Below, piece after piece: positions 14,094-17,019 of a stretch of DNA of 17,019 nt. Below the pieces are notes generated by a model. That model searched no databases, had not been told where the DNA came from, and saw only the letters and a list, made by a program, of their open reading frames with translations. The position numbers were made by a program, and so were the translations under genes. Source of the stretch: Pseudomonadota bacterium (GTDB taxonomy: Bacteria; Pseudomonadota; Alphaproteobacteria; Rhizobiales; Devosiaceae); NCBI GenBank assembly GCA_023387585.1, contig JAEWHZ010000119.1, forward strand, positions 1 through 17,019. The letters run 5' to 3'. The first letter of the stretch is position 1, and the number at the start of each line of letters is the position of its first letter.

Positions 14094-14167
14094 CATTCAG
14101 GGTCCGCCGCCACCGTCAGGGCGGCAAGTCCGATGGTGACCCCGAGAAACATGGCTGTGAGTATCAT
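14093..14167 (-). CDS. Possible 24-residue hydrophobic small protein
   Basis: A 25-codon frame, ATG 14167 to TGA 14093. It encodes a mostly hydrophobic peptide (MILTAMFLGVTIGLAALT, then VAADPE) that could form a single membrane helix or a short leader. The reason to take it seriously is an ideal ribosome binding site, GGAGG, five bases before the ATG. It lies in the convergent region between bioY and rnhA, and its last base overlaps the end of the bioY terminator. I see no clear promoter. A chance ORF cannot be excluded; a longer ORF over the same region in another frame looks less likely. Confidence 0.4.
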   Translation of the reverse strand: MILTAMFLGVTIGLAALTVAADPE

Positions 14168-14288
14168 CTTCGCCTCCGGGTTCCTGTGCAGGATCAACAG
14201 CCTGAGGCGTCCGGGGTTCAATCACGTTTTCCACGACAAAGGGCTCCGGCGCGGGTCCCGGAAGCACCTCCCTCACCTCCCCACCGAT

Positions 14289-14395
14289 TGTCACCCCGGC
14301 GCAGGCCGGGGCCTATCTCCAACGCCCGCCCCGGCCGCGATGGCGCTTCAACGGCAACCTCTCGTGATAGGCCCCGGGCCACGCCCGGGGTGACA
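14289..14395. repeat. Paired palindromic (REP/BIME-like) intergenic repeat
   Basis: Two arms of 29 and 30 nt, at 14289-14317 and 14366-14395, are near-exact inverted copies beginning and ending in TGTCACCCCGG and CGGGGTGACA. Each arm is itself a small hairpin: CCCCGG with CCGGGG, and CCCCGGG with CCCGGGG. The arms are separated by 48 nt. The location between convergent genes, the GC-rich stem and the GGGGTGACA end resemble dispersed REP-like repeats that I recall from alphaproteobacterial genomes. Confidence 0.7.
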
Positions 14396-14399
14396 CGCG

Positions 14400-14478
14400 G
14401 AGTGTTCGTGCTCAGGGTGGCGAAATCGCCCGTCGCAACAAAAGGCCCAAAAAGCCGGCCCAGCGCCGCCGCCCCGCC
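14400..14478. other. Non-coding remainder before the rnhA stop
   Basis: Nothing clearly supported is seen. In the minus transcript after rnhA, two short GGCC runs flank and are followed by T-rich tracts, but the stem is only 4 bp, too weak to call a terminator. Confidence 0.3.
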
Positions 14479-14934
14479 TCAGCCCGCGGCGCGGCGCGGC
14501 TTGAAGGGGGCCATACCCTCATTGGCCAGCTGGTCGGCGCGCTCGTTGAGATCGTGCCCGGCATGGCCCTTCACCCAGTGCCAGGAGATGTCGTGCCGCG
14601 CCAGCGCCGCGTCCAGCGCCTGCCACAGCTCGACATTCTTCACCGGCTTCTTGTCGGCCGTCTTCCAGCCATTGCGCTTCCAGCCATGGATCCATTTGGT
14701 CACGCCATCGCGCAGATAGACGCTGTCGGTGTGGATCTCGACCTTGCACGGCCTGGTGAGCGCCTTGAGCGCCTCGATCGCGGCCGTCATCTCCATGCGG
14801 TTGTTCGTGGTCAGGGCCTCGCCGCCGGAAAGCTCCCTGGTGTGGGCTCCATATTCCAGCACCGCCCCCCAGCCGCCCGGCCCGGGATTGCCCGAACAGG
14901 CGCCGTCGGTGTGGATGATGACCTTATCGGGCAT
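14479..14934 (-). CDS. rnhA: Ribonuclease HI
   Basis: A 151-residue cytoplasmic endonuclease that cuts the RNA strand of RNA-DNA hybrids. All four catalytic carboxylates are present at the E. coli positions: Asp10 (IHTDGACSGNPGPGGWG), Glu48 (NNRMEM), Asp70 (IHTDSVY) and Asp134 (NERADQLA). His124 lies in the flexible loop (VKGHAGHDLNERAD). The basic handle region (HGWKRNGWKTADKKPVKN) is intact. Its ATG overlaps the upstream acetyltransferase gene by 11 nt, so it is the last gene of the ispH transcription unit. Confidence 0.97.
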   Translation of the reverse strand: MPDKVIIHTDGACSGNPGPGGWGAVLEYGAHTRELSGGEALTTNNRMEMTAAIEALKALTRPCKVEIHTDSVYLRDGVTKWIHGWKRNGWKTADKKPVKNVELWQALDAALARHDISWHWVKGHAGHDLNERADQLANEGMAPFKPRRAAG

Positions 14935-15457
14935 CGAGCATGTCGCGGGTGAAGATCAGGAACTGGCGCGACAACCCGCGTGTCGCCGGCTCAACATGGG
15001 TCTTGCGCATGCCGATGCGGCCGAGCGCCGCCAGCGAGGGGGCGTTGCGCGTATCGGCCATGCCCAGGAAATGATCCCATTCGGTCTCGGCGAAAATCCA
15101 GTCGCGCAGCGCCGAGGCCGCCTCGGTGGCATAGCCCTGGCCGCGAAACTCGGGGTAGAGCGAGAAGCCGATCTCGGGCACGTCGTCGGTGCCGTAGACG
15201 CCGAAACCGCAGCGGCCGACCAGCACGCCGTCCGATTTGCGGATCAGCCGCATCTTGCCCAGCCGCCGGCTTTCGAACAGGGCGATCCAGTGCTCCAGCG
15301 CCGTCTCGCACTCCTCGCGCGTCCAGGGCTCGCCCTTGTCGTTCAGGTAGCGCGCCGTGTCGGGGTCGCCATGCAGGCGCACGAGGTCGTCGAGCTGGTC
15401 GCGCCGCCAGCCGTAAAGCTTGAGGCGTTCGGTTTCGAGCAGGAAAAGATCGGTCAT
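14924..15457 (-). CDS. GNAT N-acetyltransferase, RimJ/RimL-type
   Basis: A 177-residue acetyltransferase of the GNAT superfamily (Acetyltransf_3, RimJ/RimL-like). It begins with the typical LETERLKLYGWRRDQLDDL. The acetyl-CoA binding motif is YPEFRGQGYATEA, with R-G-Q-G-Y at 105-109. The C-terminal NAPSLAALGRIGMRKTHVEP is the usual motif B. The substrate cannot be deduced; ribosomal proteins, amino acids or small amines are all acetylated by relatives. The ATG overlaps the ispH stop by ATGA, and its end overlaps rnhA. In many Hyphomicrobiales I recall thrB (homoserine kinase) in this position. Confidence 0.9.
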   Translation of the reverse strand: MTDLFLLETERLKLYGWRRDQLDDLVRLHGDPDTARYLNDKGEPWTREECETALEHWIALFESRRLGKMRLIRKSDGVLVGRCGFGVYGTDDVPEIGFSLYPEFRGQGYATEAASALRDWIFAETEWDHFLGMADTRNAPSLAALGRIGMRKTHVEPATRGLSRQFLIFTRDMLDAR

Positions 15458-16431
15458 CGGCCTGTCTGTGCGGCAAGATCGCGCAATATGCGGGGAATGT
15501 TGAAGGCGATGCGCTCTTCGGCGGTCACCTTGGTGGAAACGGTGATGCGGTAGCGCTCGGCGAAGGCGTCGAGCACCTCCTCGACCAGCTTCTCCGGCGC
15601 CGAGGCACCGGCGCTGACGCCGAGCGAACGGATGTTGGAATAGGCCGACCAGTCGATCTCCGACGCCCTGTCGACCAGCATCGCCACCGGGCAGCCCTCG
15701 CGCAGCGCGGCCTCGACGAGGCGCTGCGAGTTCGAGGAATTGGGCGAGCCGACCACGATCATCGCATCGACGGTGGGCGCCACAGCCTTCACCGATTCCT
15801 GGCGGTTGGTGGTGGCGTAGCAGATGTCTTCCTTGTTCGGCGCCGCGATCTGCGGGAAGCGCGCCCGGAGCGCGTCGACGATCTCGCGCGTATCGTCCAC
15901 CGACAGCGTGGTCTGGGTCACGAAGGCGAGCTTTTCCGGGTCGCGCGGGGCGAAGGCAGCAGCGTCGGCGAGCGTCTCGATCAAGGTCACCGCCCCCTCG
16001 GGCAGCTGGCCCATGGTGCCCACCACCTCGGGGTGGCCGGCATGGCCGATCAGCACGATCTCGTGGCCGGCCTCGTGATGGCGCTGCGCCTCGACATGCA
16101 CCTTGAACACCAGCGGGCAGGTGGCGTCGAGAAAGAACATCTCGCGCGCCCTGGCGTCTTCCGGCACGCTCTTGGGCACGCCATGGGCCGAGAACACCAC
16201 CGGACGCCCGGCATCGGCGGGCGGGATCTCGTCGAGCTCCTCGACGAACACCGCGCCCTTCTGCTCGAGGCTCTGCACCACATATTTGTTGTGCACGATG
16301 GCATGGCGCACATAGACCGGCGCGCCGTATTTCTCGAGCGCCAGGTCGACGATCTGGATGGCCCGGTCGACGCCGGCGCAGAAGCCGCGCGGCGAGCACA
16401 GGGTGACATCGAGTTCGGGCCGTGTGTCCAT
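15454..16431 (-). CDS. ispH: 4-hydroxy-3-methylbut-2-enyl diphosphate reductase IspH
   Basis: Last enzyme of the non-mevalonate (MEP) isoprenoid pathway: it reduces HMBPP to IPP and DMAPP with a [4Fe-4S] cluster. 325 residues from ATG 16431. The three cluster cysteines are Cys18 (SPRGFCAGVDRAI), Cys105 (LDATCPLV) and Cys204 (EDICYATTNRQ). Substrate-binding residues are also conserved: His47 (VHNKY), His83 (SAHGV), and His133/Glu135 in GHPEV, the glutamate being the proton donor in E. coli (Glu126). The frame continues to a TTG at 16461, but neither start has a strong binding site; ATG matches the usual family N-terminus. It leads a three-gene unit and is divergent from the gene at the right edge. 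Confidence 0.96.
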   Translation of the reverse strand: MDTRPELDVTLCSPRGFCAGVDRAIQIVDLALEKYGAPVYVRHAIVHNKYVVQSLEQKGAVFVEELDEIPPADAGRPVVFSAHGVPKSVPEDARAREMFFLDATCPLVFKVHVEAQRHHEAGHEIVLIGHAGHPEVVGTMGQLPEGAVTLIETLADAAAFAPRDPEKLAFVTQTTLSVDDTREIVDALRARFPQIAAPNKEDICYATTNRQESVKAVAPTVDAMIVVGSPNSSNSQRLVEAALREGCPVAMLVDRASEIDWSAYSNIRSLGVSAGASAPEKLVEEVLDAFAERYRITVSTKVTAEERIAFNIPRILRDLAAQTGR

Positions 16432-16529
16432 AGCCAACGCATTGCGGGTCGTGCTGCCCAAGTCAAGCCTTGATGGCGCGTCACGAGCCGATGCGCTATG
16501 GCTTGCCCGATACAGCGAGGACGTACGGT

Positions 16530-17019
16530 TTGAGCCTGGCCCAGGAGATGTTCGCGATTGCCCCGGCCGCCGGCCGGGCCGACCTGTCGGCCAGCCAGCT
16601 CAAGCTCCTGACCGGCAAGGCGCGCTGGATCTACCGGGTCAGCGAGGCCGGGTTCCCGACCATCCCCACCATCGCCATCACCCGCGCCGCCTGGGAGGCT
16701 TTGCAGGCCGAGCGCCAGCGCCGCGACACCAGGCTGCGCACCCATTGGGTCGCCTGCTTGTTCCGGCTGGTCGGCGCCGACGGCAATCCGCCGACGCTGG
16801 TCGTGCGCACCTCCGCCTCGGCCCATAATGGCGGGCTGATGCCGGCCCGCGCCGGCATCGCCCCGCCCGCCAACGAGGCGGATGCCGTCGATCCCGGCCG
16901 CCCGCTCGCCCGCGCCATGCGCGAGGCCTTCGAATCCTATGGCTACGAGACCTCCGGCTGGTCCGGCCGCGCCGGCGACGACCGGGCGCGACAGATCGTC
17001 CTGGTCCAGGCGCAGTCGG
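16530..17019 (+). CDS. PEP/pyruvate-binding-domain-like protein, N-terminal part (cut by window edge)
   Basis: At least 163 codons open to the right edge, so the 3' end is missing. The pattern LLTGKARWIYRVSEAGFPTI, then PTIAITRAAWEAL, parallels the GGKGANLAEMTNLGLPVPPGF start of pyruvate phosphate dikinase, and VVRTSASAHNGGLMPARAG near residue 100 parallels its VRSGARVSMPGMMD segment. This suggests the ATP-grasp (PPDK N-terminal) fold, but canonical residues differ, so activity is uncertain. TTG 16530 is preferred (GAGG at 16517-16520, 98 bp from ispH); in-frame ATGs at 16473, 16491 and 16548 are alternatives. Confidence 0.55.
   Translation, partial: MSLAQEMFAIAPAAGRADLSASQLKLLTGKARWIYRVSEAGFPTIPTIAITRAAWEALQAERQRRDTRLRTHWVACLFRLVGADGNPPTLVVRTSASAHNGGLMPARAGIAPPANEADAVDPGRPLARAMREAFESYGYETSGWSGRAGDDRARQIVLVQAQS

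Noticed and set aside
14208..14240. GGTTCAATC resembling a tRNA T-loop
   Set aside because: The flanking bases do not form the 5-bp T-stem, and no acceptor, D or anticodon arms are present.
14097..14294. 65-codon minus-strand ORF in the bioY-rnhA gap
   Set aside because: It runs through a repeat arm, has a Pro/Gly/Asp-rich translation and no family resemblance, and competes with the better-supported 24-codon frame.
1..17019. CRISPR arrays, prophage genes, insertion sequences or toxin-antitoxin pairs
   Set aside because: No regular spacer-repeat pattern, transposase or integrase motif, or paired small ORFs were seen. Gene content is consistent with an ordinary chromosomal region.

Overview
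The window is GC-rich, densely coded DNA from an alphaproteobacterium, most likely a member of the Hyphomicrobiales (Rhizobiales). Devosiaceae is a guess. The evidence is the rhizobial-type L-rhamnose locus (DeoR regulator, ABC transporter, bifunctional RhaD, Pseudomonas stutzeri-type RhaI), a 47-residue DUF1127 protein, and the GC-rich palindromic intergenic repeats. No phage genes, insertion sequences, CRISPR arrays, rRNA or tRNA were seen.

Layout. (1) 1-2083, minus: the first two genes of an OsmF/YehZYXW-type osmoprotectant ABC importer. The binding protein OsmF is followed by a YehY-like permease that runs off the left edge. (2) 2228-8034, minus: an L-rhamnose uptake operon in the order rhaR, rhaS, rhaT, rhaP, rhaQ, rhaM/rhaU. 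The last three junctions are 4-nt ATGA overlaps. (3) 8203-12071, plus: divergent rhaD, rhaI and a YbaK/EbsC-type aminoacyl-tRNA deacylase. (4) 12193-13368, minus: a DUF1127 mini-gene and a metallo-beta-lactamase-fold hydrolase. (5) 13428-14039, plus: bioY with a clear terminator. (6) 14040-14478: a convergent intergenic region with a paired palindromic repeat and a possible 24-codon gene. (7) 14479-16431, minus: ispH, a GNAT acetyltransferase and rnhA, with overlapping ends. (8) 16530 to the right edge, plus: the start of a gene resembling the N-terminal ATP-grasp part of PEP/pyruvate-binding enzymes.

How it works together. RhaS, RhaT, RhaP and RhaQ import L-rhamnose; RhaM interconverts its anomers; RhaI isomerises it to L-rhamnulose; RhaD cleaves L-rhamnulose-1-phosphate to dihydroxyacetone phosphate and L-lactaldehyde, and its C-terminal SDR domain probably oxidises or reduces the lactaldehyde. 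The rhamnulokinase that should link RhaI to RhaD is not in the window. RhaR probably represses the locus. Two identical, inverted 9-mers overlap the predicted -35 boxes of the divergent rhaR and rhaD promoters and are good operator candidates.

Most of the window is well-understood metabolism. The points that merit a second look are regulatory or architectural: the paired RhaR operator candidates, a strong hairpin between rhaS and rhaT, the missing kinase, a GNAT gene where thrB commonly sits between ispH and rnhA, the DUF1127 unit with its 3' palindromes, and a 24-codon hydrophobic ORF with an excellent ribosome binding site. I found no convincing new multi-gene system.
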